A DNA stretch of 64,000 bases from Arthrobacter sp. Alg241-R88 (GTDB lineage: Bacteria > Actinomycetota > Actinomycetes > Actinomycetales > Micrococcaceae): positions 673,924-737,923 of the forward strand of contig NZ_UNRG01000002.1 in the NCBI RefSeq assembly GCF_900537115.1. The letters run 5' to 3'. Within the stretch, counting starts at the first letter, position 1; every line of letters begins with the position of its first letter. A program made the translations under genes and the position numbers. Positions 43,077 through 51,030 of the stretch are shown here, piece after piece. The notes below the pieces were generated by a model. That model searched no databases, was not told the origin of the DNA, and saw only the letters and a program-made list of their open reading frames with translations.

Positions 43077-44243
43077 GTGGACTTCATCCAGTCCGCTGAA
43101 GATCAGCTCAACCCCTTTCCCCACTACGAACGAATGCGGGAAACCGCCCCTGTCCATTACGACGAACAATCCGGAAGTTGGCACGTCTTCCGATACGACG
43201 ACGTCCAGCGGGCACTGTCCGAATATGCAACATTTTCGTCGCGCGTGGCCGGGGACGATGCATCGGGGACCGGCCAACTGTTCGCCGCGAGCCTGATTGC
43301 CACCGATCCCCCAAGGCACCGGCAGCTACGATCCCTGGTGACCCAGGCATTCACGCCCAAAGCCGTGGACGCGCTGGCTCCCCGTATCGGCGCGCTCACT
43401 GACGAACTTTTGGAGGGAATCGCGGACCGCGGCAGCGCAGACCTGATCAAGGAATTGGCGTACCCGCTGCCGGTCATAGTGATCGCCGAACTCATGGGTA
43501 TCCCCGCGGAGGACCGTGAGCGCTTCAAACAGTGGTCCGACGTGATTGTCAGCCAGACGCGGACCGATTCGACCAGTGAGAACCACTCCGGCACAAACAT
43601 GGAGATGACGGAGTACTTCCTGGCCCTGATCGACCAACGCAGGCGCCAGCCAGGCCAAGACCTGATCAGCACCCTGCTGGCAGCGGAGATTGACGGCCAA
43701 AAACTTACGGTGCCCGAGCTGCTCGGTTTTTGCGCTCTACTGCTCGTCGCCGGCAATGAGACCACCACCAATCTGATCGGCAACGCGGTTTTGTGCCTGG
43801 CTGAGTACCCCGGCACCATGGACCGCCTGCTGAGGGAACCCGCCCTGCTTCCCCAGGCCATCGAGGAAGTGCTGCGCTTTCGATCGCCGGTCCAGTCCAT
43901 GTACAGGGTGACGGTCACGGAGACTGTCTTGGGAGACGAACTGATTCCGGCCGGCGCACCGATCGTGGCTTGGATCGGCTCCGCGAACCGCGACGAGCGA
44001 CAGTTCCAGCGGCCTGGGGAGTTCGACGTGGACCGCGGCCAGAACCGGCATCTGGCGTTCGGCCACGGCATCCACTTTTGCCTTGGCGCCCCGCTGGCCC
44101 GGCTCGAAGCAAGGATCGCGCTGGGTGCCCTACTGTCCCGTTTGCCCGGGCTTTCTCTGGATCAGGGAGCCCACCTGGAACGAATGCAAAGCACCATCAT
44201 CTATGGGCTGAAGGCGCTCCCGGTAAGTTGGCAGAGGGCCTGA
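43077..44243 (+). CDS. Cytochrome P450
   Basis: A 388-residue soluble bacterial P450. Oxygen-binding helix LLVAGNETTTNLIG, the ExxR pair in EEVLRFRSP, and the heme-binding FGHGIHFCLGAPLARLE with Cys as fifth iron ligand are all intact. Class I bacterial P450s need a ferredoxin and a ferredoxin reductase; neither is next to it. Substrate unknown. Start is a GTG with GAGAGG upstream. The gene is alone on its strand before a small gene and the DUF3090 block. Confidence 0.94.
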   Translation: MDFIQSAEDQLNPFPHYERMRETAPVHYDEQSGSWHVFRYDDVQRALSEYATFSSRVAGDDASGTGQLFAASLIATDPPRHRQLRSLVTQAFTPKAVDALAPRIGALTDELLEGIADRGSADLIKELAYPLPVIVIAELMGIPAEDRERFKQWSDVIVSQTRTDSTSENHSGTNMEMTEYFLALIDQRRRQPGQDLISTLLAAEIDGQKLTVPELLGFCALLLVAGNETTTNLIGNAVLCLAEYPGTMDRLLREPALLPQAIEEVLRFRSPVQSMYRVTVTETVLGDELIPAGAPIVAWIGSANRDERQFQRPGEFDVDRGQNRHLAFGHGIHFCLGAPLARLEARIALGALLSRLPGLSLDQGAHLERMQSTIIYGLKALPVSWQRA

Positions 44244-44369
44244 CCGCCTACCTCAAGATCGACGCAAAAAATCCCAAAGGTGGATAAACACCCTTCCGTC
44301 TTGTTCTCCGGGCTCCATAGAGTGTCCCCCACAGGGCAGCAAACATCCACGTCGGGGGGACGTAAGAAC

Positions 44370-44570
44370 ATGAGCAGCATTCCGCCCACAGCAACGGATG
44401 CACGTATCGAGGACGCTCCTGTTCCTGCTCCGCCCACGAAACCCTTGGTAAAGCCGCGTGCAGTACAACAGACTTCCATTGCCAGAAGACGGGAACATGA
44501 GGTCCAACGAGTAATTCGCGACCTCGCCACCCTTGCAACCAATCAGGCGGCACGAAGCGCCCGTGCCTAA
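44370..44570 (+). CDS. Small hypothetical protein before DUF3090 gene
   Basis: A 66-residue Pro/Ala/Arg-rich protein with a helical C-terminal part (SIARRREHEVQRVIRDLATLATNQAA). No family recognised. It ends nine bases before the DUF3090 start, on the same strand, so could be part of the same transcript. Translation support is only moderate (GGGGGGACG 9 bases upstream of the ATG). Confidence 0.45.
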   Translation: MSSIPPTATDARIEDAPVPAPPTKPLVKPRAVQQTSIARRREHEVQRVIRDLATLATNQAARSARA

Positions 44571-44579
44571 AATGCTCTT

Positions 44580-45131
44580 ATGCCTACACGTGTTCATGAA
44601 TTTGCCTGGCCCGATCGGGTCGTCGTTGGAACCATCGGCGTTCCGGGATCGCGCACGTTCTACCTGCAGGTACGCACAGGTCAGCAAATTGTAAGCATCG
44701 CCCTGGAGAAGCAGCAGTCGGCCCAACTCGCCGAGAAAATTGACGAAATCCTCGATCAGCTCATGACCCTCGAGGGCAACCCTTTCAGCGTTCCCACAGG
44801 TACCCCCATTGAACTCGTCGACAATGACCAGCTCGAGACAGTTCAGGAGCAGTTTCGAACCGGCGCCCTGAGCCTGGGTTGGGACCCGACGACGGCGCAG
44901 GTGGTCATCGAGGCATACCCGCTCGCGGACGTTGATGCCGAAGACGACGGGTCATTTGAGGAGGACGGCGCTGAAGTGCCCGAAATGCTGTTGGTGCGGA
45001 TGCCGGTCGGTACCGCGCGCGCCTTCGCCAAGCGCACCCGTGAGGTTGTCGGCGCCGGGCGTCCCGCATGCCCACTCTGCGGTTACCCGGTGGACCCAGA
45101 CGGACACGTCTGCACTCTTCCCGAGGTCTGA
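44580..45131 (+). CDS. DUF3090 family protein
   Basis: A 183-residue protein of the actinobacterial DUF3090 family. It begins RVHEFAWPDRVVVGTIGVPGSRTFYLQV and ends with a zinc-type Cys set (ACPLCGYPVDPDGHVC). Members normally sit in the conserved operon with a histidine phosphatase, a SCO1664-type protein and mshC. Here only the SCO1664-type gene follows, overlapping by one base. Function unknown, but strict conservation suggests a housekeeping role. Confidence 0.9.
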   Translation: MPTRVHEFAWPDRVVVGTIGVPGSRTFYLQVRTGQQIVSIALEKQQSAQLAEKIDEILDQLMTLEGNPFSVPTGTPIELVDNDQLETVQEQFRTGALSLGWDPTTAQVVIEAYPLADVDAEDDGSFEEDGAEVPEMLLVRMPVGTARAFAKRTREVVGAGRPACPLCGYPVDPDGHVCTLPEV

Positions 45132-45898
45132 TGCCGGCGCCCGACCTGCTGACTGCCGAGCTGACGCTCACTGGCCGCATCACGACGGCGTCGAACGCTA
45201 CATTCCTGGGCAGCATCGGTGACACGACGGTCGTCTATAAACCAATAGCCGGGGAGAAGCCGCTGTGGGACTTTCCCGACGGCTTCCTTGCCCACCGGGA
45301 GGTTGCCGCCTACCTGGTCTCTGAGGTCCTTGGCTGGAACGTGGTGCCACGAACCTGGTTGCGCGATGGTCCGTTCGGCATCGGAATGGTGCAGCTCTGG
45401 CAGGAGACAGACCCCGGCCAGAACGCGGTGGACCTTGTGGCAACGGACGACGTCCCGGAAAGTGGTTGGAAACACGTCCTTGAGGGTCAGGATGAGGAAG
45501 GACGGATGGTCGCCCTCGTCCACGAGGACACGCCGGCACTGAGACGCATGGCGGTGTTCGACGTCGTCGTGAACAACGCCGACCGCAAAGGCGCACACAT
45601 CCTTGCCATGACGGACGGGCACCGCCACGGCGTGGACCATGGACTCACCTTTCACCGTGACCCCAAGCTGCGCACGGTGCTGTGGGGGTGGCTGGGAGAC
45701 GCTCTGACCGTTGAGGAACTTGAGGGCATCGACCGTGTCAGCGAAGGGCTGGACGGTGAGCTGGGCCGAAGCCTGACGGACCTGCTCTCCGCCCAAGAAA
45801 TTGCGTCGGCCGCCGTGCGCTGCGCCCGGTTGCGCCACGTGGGTCGGTTCCCTGCTCCGAGCGGTGAAATGTCGGCGGTGCCCTGGCCGCTGTTCTGA
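45131..45898 (+). CDS. SCO1664 family protein (PI3/PI4-kinase-like fold)
   Basis: A 255-residue protein with a shortened phosphatidylinositol-kinase-like fold. Visible elements are the N-lobe Lys (TTVVYKPIAGEKPLWDFP), LAHREVAAYLVSEVLGWNVVP, the catalytic loop FDVVVNNADRKGAHIL and the metal-binding Asp in GVDHGLTFH. The phosphorylation target is unknown. The ATG shares one base with the DUF3090 stop (TGATG), showing coupling. In most actinobacteria the pair lies next to mycothiol genes, which are absent here. Confidence 0.88.
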   Translation: MPAPDLLTAELTLTGRITTASNATFLGSIGDTTVVYKPIAGEKPLWDFPDGFLAHREVAAYLVSEVLGWNVVPRTWLRDGPFGIGMVQLWQETDPGQNAVDLVATDDVPESGWKHVLEGQDEEGRMVALVHEDTPALRRMAVFDVVVNNADRKGAHILAMTDGHRHGVDHGLTFHRDPKLRTVLWGWLGDALTVEELEGIDRVSEGLDGELGRSLTDLLSAQEIASAAVRCARLRHVGRFPAPSGEMSAVPWPLF

Positions 45899-45943
45899 GG
45901 CTCCATCTGCATCAGGGCGGGAATCGAGTACTACAGTGGATGT

Positions 45944-46984
45944 ATGGCTCCCGGCCGCAATCCGCTCGACGACCTGCGCGAAACTATCGGCCATCTGGCC
46001 GATCAGCTTAAGCTGCCCGGTTCGGAGCGCGTCGACGACCTGGTCGGCGATCTCATCGGTGTGAGGCCCGGGCCGGCCCGGCCGCTGTCCGAGGTGCGGG
46101 CCGAGCTTGACGCGCTGGTCGGACTGGAGACCGTGAAGGAACAGGTGCGTGGCCTCGTGGCACTGCTCCAGGTCCAGGCCCGCCGCAAGGCGCACGGCCT
46201 GCCGGAGGTGGCCACATCACAGCATCTGGTGTTCCTCGGAAACCCGGGCACGGGTAAGACCACCGTGGCGCGGCTCCTGGCCGAGATGTACCGCGCGGTC
46301 GGACTGCTGCAGAAGGGCCACCTGGTCGAGGTCGACCGTTCGGGACTGGTGGGGCAGTACGTCGGCGCGACCGCCATCAAGACGGACCGGGTGATCCGGC
46401 GTGCGCTGGATGGCGTCCTGTTCATCGACGAGGCCTACGCGCTGGCCCCGGAGGACGGCAGGATGGACTTCGGTCCCGAGGCGATCGAAGTCCTGCTCAA
46501 GCGGATGGAGGACCACCGCCACCGCCTGGTTGTGATCGTGGCCGGGTACCCGCGGCTGATGGAGTCCTTCTTGCTCTCGAACCCCGGACTGCGCTCCCGG
46601 TTCGCCCGCGAGATCACGTTCCCCGACTACTCCGTCGACGCACTCCAGGCGATCTTCCACCAGATGCTGGCCCAGCACGAGTACACGCTGGAGCCGGGTG
46701 CCGACCAGATGCTGCACCGCATTTTCACCGGGCTCCACGCCGGCGAGGACTCCGGCAACGCACGGTTCGCCCGCACGCTGTTCGAGCAGGCGCTCAACCG
46801 CCAGGCGCTGCGGCTGTCGCTCAACGAGGAACAAAGTCTCGACGCGCTCGATCGTGAGGCCGTCATGATGCTCACCGCGGACGACATCGTCCAGGCCGCG
46901 CTGGCCTTGGGCGAGCAGCCGGAGCCGGAACCGGAACCGACGCCGGAACCGGAGCAGCCACGCTGGTGGCGCTGGCTGGCCTGA
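45944..46984 (+). CDS. AAA family ATPase, CbxX/CfqX (SpoVK) type
   Basis: A 346-residue AAA+ protein. Walker A is FLGNPGTGKTTVARLLAEMY, Walker B is VLFIDEAYALAP; the pore loop area reads VDRSGLVGQYVGAT and the second-region arginine lies in PGLRSRFAREITFPDYS, typical for CbxX/CfqX ATPases related to Rubisco activase and type VII secretion EccA. The C-terminus ends in a Pro/Glu repeat and PRWWRWLA. It follows the SCO1664-type gene by 45 bp and precedes a strong terminator, so is likely the last gene of the operon. It may remodel a protein complex; partner unknown. Confidence 0.9.
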   Translation: MAPGRNPLDDLRETIGHLADQLKLPGSERVDDLVGDLIGVRPGPARPLSEVRAELDALVGLETVKEQVRGLVALLQVQARRKAHGLPEVATSQHLVFLGNPGTGKTTVARLLAEMYRAVGLLQKGHLVEVDRSGLVGQYVGATAIKTDRVIRRALDGVLFIDEAYALAPEDGRMDFGPEAIEVLLKRMEDHRHRLVVIVAGYPRLMESFLLSNPGLRSRFAREITFPDYSVDALQAIFHQMLAQHEYTLEPGADQMLHRIFTGLHAGEDSGNARFARTLFEQALNRQALRLSLNEEQSLDALDREAVMMLTADDIVQAALALGEQPEPEPEPTPEPEQPRWWRWLA

Positions 46985-47068
46985 CCGGATCCACTGCGGC
47001 TGGAGGGCAAATGCACCTACCGCCCAGTGCAGAGAAAGGTCCACGGCCCTTATAAACCGGAACGCAAA

Positions 47069-47105
47069 TGAGGCGGTCAACGTAAGTCGACCGCCTCAGT
47101 TTTTT
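47069..47105 (+). terminator. Strong Rho-independent terminator
   Basis: Ten-base arms TGAGGCGGTC and GACCGCCTCA followed by a run of T. It ends the operon of the AAA ATPase gene, 84 bases downstream. The remaining sequence up to 47366 holds no gene or RNA that I can see. Confidence 0.88.
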
Positions 47106-47366
47106 GCGCTTCTTAGCCTGAAAACCTGTGAGGCGTTGATCTACTTGGAAGGACTTTCAGCAACGGATGGGCGGAGTCCCGCGGGGGCGCTCGTCTGCGA
47201 ACTGCGTCAGGCAGCCAGTCAAGTTGGAAGTTGATCTGTGCCCGTTCCCGGGAGACCGCCTTGGCGACCGCACACGTCGAGCCGAGGCGCCCATCGACCT
47301 CCACGCGGTCTTTGCGGAGTGGATCACCGGCGTAGTTTCGACCAGTCCAGAGGAAGGGGGGGGTTC

Positions 47367-48377
47367 CTAAACTACTACCCCTTGGGGGAAGAGCCCGGCC
47401 AGGGTCCGATCGGATTCCTCCTGTGCCGCGACGTCGAAGGCTCCGCCTGTGACGAGCAACTCGTCAGCTCCAGAGTTCGCGAGCAGGTGCTGAACCTGGG
47501 ACCGCACCTCGGAGGCCGTGCCGTAGAGCGACGTGCACAAGCTCGCTTCGACTGCTTCCTTTTCCCGAAGAGTCAACGCGGCCCACTCCGTTGGACCAAC
47601 GGGTGCCAAGGCAGCGAATTCGCCGGTGGTCCTGGAGCGGGCGAGCGCGACGGCTTCGGGCAGAAGCAGTTCCCTGGCCGCCTGGCAGGTGGCGGCCACT
47701 GCTACGTTGGCGGAAACCAGGATAAAGGGCTCCTCGAACCAGCGTGATGGACGGAACTGCGAGCGATACCTTTCCAGCGCCGGGAGTGTGCCGTTCTGAT
47801 CCGTCCGGAACACGGCTGGCCCGCCCAGCACCACAGCCAGGCCGGCACGGGCTGCAATATCGATTCCCGAACCGGTGGCCAGCACGAATACCGGTGTCGC
47901 CGAATCGTTCCGCGGCCGGGCAGTGATGGACGCGGCACCGGACAGGTAAGCAAGCAGCTGGGCCAACTGGTCTTCAAACCGCTCCGCGTCCTGTTTCCCG
48001 GCACGCAGCGCATTCCGGACCGCCGGGGTGAAACCGACAGACCGACCAACGCCCAAGTCGATCCGCCCGGGATGCAGAGCCTCCAGCGTGGCCGCCTGTT
48101 CGGCCACCACGAGTGGTTGGTGGTTGGGAAGCATGATGCCCCCTGAACCGACCCGGATGGAGTGCGTCCGGGCAGCAAGGGCGGCCATCAGCACGGCCGG
48201 AACGGAACCGGCAATGCCTGGCACCGCGTGGTGCTCTGCGACCCAAAAGCGGTGGTAACCCCATTTCTCGGCGCGCTGAGCCCGTTCCAGCACCCGGTCC
48301 AGGGCGTCCGTATCAGGAAACCCGTCCCGGGCGTTGGCACGGTCGAGAATAGAAATCCGGGGAAGGGGAAGGGCCAT
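47367..48377 (-). CDS. LLM class flavin-dependent oxidoreductase (MsnO8-like)
   Basis: A 336-residue bacterial-luciferase-like monooxygenase using FMNH2 supplied by a reductase. Typical blocks: YHRFWVAEHHAVPGIAGSVPAVLMAALAART split over the second strand, SGGIMLPNHQPLVVAEQAATLEALHPGRIDLGVGRS and a C-terminal GADELLVTGGAFD. Substrate unknown. Start at 48377 (ALPLPRISILD) corresponds to the first beta strand of the family; the upstream ATG gives nine extra residues. It is the last intact gene before the degenerate region. Confidence 0.9.
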   Translation of the reverse strand: MALPLPRISILDRANARDGFPDTDALDRVLERAQRAEKWGYHRFWVAEHHAVPGIAGSVPAVLMAALAARTHSIRVGSGGIMLPNHQPLVVAEQAATLEALHPGRIDLGVGRSVGFTPAVRNALRAGKQDAERFEDQLAQLLAYLSGAASITARPRNDSATPVFVLATGSGIDIAARAGLAVVLGGPAVFRTDQNGTLPALERYRSQFRPSRWFEEPFILVSANVAVAATCQAARELLLPEAVALARSRTTGEFAALAPVGPTEWAALTLREKEAVEASLCTSLYGTASEVRSQVQHLLANSGADELLVTGGAFDVAAQEESDRTLAGLFPQGVVV

Positions 48378-48490
48378 ACTGCTGGAACCACTCCGGGCGA
48401 GCAAGAATTCCGCTGCGAAACGCGGGTACGGAATCCGGGTCCGACACTGTCCAACCTAAGGCGAGGGCCGCTCCCCGGGGCTCAGGCGTC

Positions 48491-48713
48491 ATCACGACTT
48501 CTCCCGGCGATGCGTTGCTCCTCTCTAGAGACCAGGCCACCAAGTGGTCGTACTCCTGGCGCTCCTCCATGTCCTCTGGAAGGGAACTTGCGACCATAAA
48601 AGCAATGCAGGCGTCAGTAGGCTGTGGCAGTGCTCGCCTGTGTTGGGGTTTCTATTAAGCCAGCCTCCATGGCCGCAGCCAACTGTATACCTCTGGGTTC
48701 ATTCCTCAGATGC
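48491..48713 (-). pseudogene. Decayed copy of the 104-aa gene found at 60457-60771
   Basis: On the minus strand the pieces LAAAMEAGLIE and ERQEYDHLVAWSLERSNASPGEVV match AAAMEAGFIK and GRQEYDGLVAWSLERRNVSP of the intact protein, but they lie in different frames because of several small indels. The order and orientation are those of the intact copy, and it directly precedes (overlaps) the remnant of the second gene. No complete product is possible. Confidence 0.8.
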
Positions 48714-49150
48714 CCTCTCCGGCGCATCAGCCGTGTCTCGCTTCCGTGACTTGAACAAGCCAGCAACTTTTCCACTCGCCGCGCCGGTGGCACCGGCCAG
48801 AGCACCGCCGAGCCCCTTGACTGCAGCAAGCGCCTGCGGTTCGTCTGGGATCCCGTCGCCGTCAACGTCCACGGCACGGAACGGGCGGGACACGACAGCG
48901 GCGGCGCTTGCTACCCCTGATCCCACAGCGGAGGCACCGGTCACAACTCCTTCTCCAATTTGTGACCAACGCCCACCACTCCATCAGGAGACGTTTCCGC
49001 GACGTCCTTGGCCATGGTCGCAATTTGCTCCTGGCTAACGCGATCATTGGTAAGCCCGTATACCAGAGCATGAGCCTGGTTTTGGTCGAGGTCCATCCCA
49101 GCACGTCGGCGAGGGCCAGCCCGAAAATTGCCGTGATCTCGAATTGAAGT
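48699..49150 (-). pseudogene. Internally deleted copy of the EcsC-like gene found at 60768-62042
   Basis: Two blocks of the intact protein are joined. The C-terminal block carries TGASAVGSGVASAAAVVSRPF and VDVDGDGIPDEPQALAAVKGLGG in one frame; the second carries MDLDQNQAHALVYGLTNDRVSQ in another. About 390 bp present in the intact gene (61032-61418) are missing at a junction reading CTCCAATTTGTG, where the two edges share AA. The N-terminal 40% is absent. The reading frame closes soon after the junction, so this copy is dead. Confidence 0.85.
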
Positions 49151-49185
49151 TGCTTGCCAGCGGCATAGACTATGGATCCCAGCAG

Positions 49186-49230
49186 TCCTAAGAATGCCCC
49201 ACTCGAAGTTCGAGAGGGGCATTCTTAGGA
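49186..49230. repeat. Long near-perfect inverted repeat (45 bp hairpin)
   Basis: Outer arms TCCTAAGAATGCCCC and GGGGCATTCTTAGGA are perfect 15-mers, followed after one A-A mismatch by CTCGAA/TTCGAG around a single G. The 3' side runs into AT-rich sequence (ATATTTAACAAC) unlike the surroundings. It lies 35 bp beyond the end of the decayed module. It could be a terminator, a recombination site or the end of a mobile element. Confidence 0.75.
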
Positions 49231-49500
49231 TATTTAACAACTTTTCAAGTTATTAGTAGTACGTGTAGATTGCCAGGCCACTTGGTCCCGAGGACCATTC
49301 CCCTCCCATGCGTTTAGGCGGGGCCATGGGCTCGGTCGAGTCTTCCCGTAGTCAAACTAGTTGGTCCTTTTTACACCGAGATTCTTCCCGAATAGTCCCT
49401 ATTGGAGCGCATGTGCCTCAGGCAGCGGCAGCCCGGGCAACAAAGCCACAATGCGGGATGGTGTCCCGAACCCCTGCCTTGGTTGCTTGCTTACCGGATC

Positions 49501-49821
49501 TCAGAGCAAGCCAACCTTCTTTAGAGCAGGCAGTTCCTGTTCATCCATGACTGTGTGCCCGTTCTCAATGCTCTTGAGGCGAACTGTCCCGTTGGTCACT
49601 GCGTCCATGTGGAAAGTTGAGATGGTTCGGCACTGGGGACAATGCCGTACTACGACGAAGGGCCGCATCAAGTGCCACTTACCGTCGGGGTCGAGTATGT
49701 AAGGCTGTCGCTTTCGATGTCATTTGGACTGCACCTGATCCGTTTGGGATTTTACAACCCAATGGTCACCAATCCATTTCCCGGTAGGACACCCGTGGCC
49801 TCCCGGGCGAACGTGTCCCAT
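49501..49821 (-). pseudogene. Probable broken zinc-ribbon gene with in-frame stop
   Basis: One frame reads MGHVRPGGHGCPTGKWIGDH... to a TGA at 49720-49722 and continues in the same frame without further stop as RQPYILDPDGKWHLMRPFVVVRHCPQCRTISTF to 49501. Composition and the Cys pairs look like real protein, so I read it as a gene of about 107 codons interrupted by one stop. Alternatively it is two short genes of 33 and 55 residues. I know no family for it. Confidence 0.35.
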
Positions 49822-49892
49822 GATGTTGCAGTCACGTGTCTCAACGGCATATCTGCCAGAAATCCCGCTGCCTGAGTCAGTGTCCGAAGGGG

Positions 49893-50288
49893 TCAGTTCA
49901 TTGCCAACTTGGTCGCTTCGGCAAGATCTGCGGCCTCTACCCGCCGGTTGTGCGATTCATCATTTCTACGGGTGCTGAGCCGTACACGGGCCACCTCTAC
50001 ATCAGCCGTACGGAACATGCGGATGATGTCAGCGAGGCCGGCTTGGGTCGATGCTGCCGCAAAGTGCTTTGCAGTGGTTTCCTGAAGTACAGCCACCCAA
50101 TCCCCCATCCCGGGGCCGGATCCGCCCTCAAGTTTCCGGCGGATACCTTCTACCACTTTCACTTCTTCCGGATGGCGAACGTAGGACCTTCCCTCATCGA
50201 AAAGCCTCGCCCAACACCGCCGAAGTACCAACCACGACGACACACAACTTTGATGAGCCGCTTCCCTGCAGGCCCTGCCAGATGACAC
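49893..50288 (-). CDS. Possible hypothetical protein or gene fragment
   Basis: An open frame of 131 codons. Its last 95 residues (SYVRHPEEVKVVEGIRRKLEGG ... GLADIIRMFRTADVEVARVR) look protein-like with helical periodicity, but the first 40 do not, and a plausible continuation of the N-terminal part is seen in a different frame (VVVVGTSAVLGEAF near 50180-50240). I therefore suspect a frameshifted remnant. No family recognised. Confidence 0.35.
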   Translation of the reverse strand: MSSGRACREAAHQSCVSSWLVLRRCWARLFDEGRSYVRHPEEVKVVEGIRRKLEGGSGPGMGDWVAVLQETTAKHFAAASTQAGLADIIRMFRTADVEVARVRLSTRRNDESHNRRVEAADLAEATKLAMN

Positions 50289-50637
50289 TACGATTCGAGG
50301 TTGTGAACACCTTTACCCCCCTCGGAGAAGTTCGACGGTCCTGCCTCTCGTCTTGCTTGCCCTGATCGGCATCGGGGCCATCAGCGGCGCGGCCTTTGGA
50401 CTCAAAGGCGGTCATAACATCAAGAGCGCCAACGAGGTGAGCGGAGGGCGGGGTATGGAGATTATGGGTCGGAACTGCGGTCGACCCCCAATCGGGCTGA
50501 CTGCCCGTGTGACACGCTGCTCGCTCGCGCCAAGGTGTTGCCTTGCGGGTCAATCACGCTTCCGCCGGTTGACTTCACTTACAGCACTTGATTACAGTTA
50601 TTTCAGTTAGCTTCGTTTGTTTCAGTTGGAGGTCAAT
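50289..50637. other. 349-bp region with no supported gene
   Basis: A short plus-strand frame (about 50340-50450) starts with one hydrophobic helix and GGHNIKSANEVSGGRG, then loses protein character; it may be the N-terminal scrap of a lost membrane protein. The last 60 bases are AT-rich (TTACAGTTATTTCAGTTAGC) and probably contain the promoter of the antitoxin gene. Confidence 0.4.
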
Positions 50638-51030
50638 ATGTCGGAGATCCTTCCCGCTGACATCCAAGCTCTGCGTGACGCGCTGGACGCGTCGCCGGAT
50701 GAGGTGAAGGTGACGCTCAACCTGACGCGTCGGAGCGCTGAGAAAGTGCTGGAACTGCTCGAGGCCGAGCACTCGACCGGAGCCGTTGTGCTCCCCGCCA
50801 AGGACCTCTTCACCAGCACCGAGGCCGCGACCATGCTCAGCATGTCTCGACCCACACTGATGAAGCTTGTCGATGCGGGCACGGTGGAGCATGTCCGCGT
50901 CGGAAGCCATCGGCGTATTCCGATGCGTGCGATCGCGAAGTATCAGCGAGAGCGCCAACTGGAGCACGAAGAGGCCGCTGCGGCACTTGAGGAGTTCCGC
51001 AGCAACATCTCGTTCGGCGATGCGCAATGA
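50638..51030 (+). CDS. Excisionase-type helix-turn-helix antitoxin
   Basis: A 130-residue protein with a MerR-like/excisionase-type DNA-binding domain in the second half (DLFTSTEAATMLSMSRPTLMKLVDAGTVEHVRVGSHRRIP). The N-terminal half (ALRDALDASPDEVKVTLNLTRRSAEKVLELL) is typical of antitoxins that partner PIN-domain toxins in actinobacteria. A GGAGG site precedes the ATG at 50638. Its stop overlaps a downstream ATG (ATGA), the arrangement normally seen with the toxin gene, but what follows is not a toxin. It probably binds its own promoter. Confidence 0.82.
   Translation: MSEILPADIQALRDALDASPDEVKVTLNLTRRSAEKVLELLEAEHSTGAVVLPAKDLFTSTEAATMLSMSRPTLMKLVDAGTVEHVRVGSHRRIPMRAIAKYQRERQLEHEEAAAALEEFRSNISFGDAQ

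Noticed and set aside
46985..47366. Small RNA gene between AAA ATPase and luciferase-family gene
   Set aside because: The only clear structure is the terminator hairpin at 47069-47105, expected for the upstream operon; no separate promoter seen.
48341..48700. Open frames over the first decayed module copy that could be read as new genes
   Set aside because: Comparison with the intact copy at 60.5 kb shows that they are out-of-frame pieces of a known gene.
50353..50610. Plus-strand frame with a hydrophobic start
   Set aside because: After about 30 residues it has chance composition (Arg/Cys/Pro-rich) and no ribosome site; at best a scrap of a lost gene.
50638..51030. Excisionase as sign of a prophage or integrative element
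   Set aside because: The N-terminal half and gene overlap fit a toxin-antitoxin antitoxin; no integrase, structural phage gene or attachment site was found.
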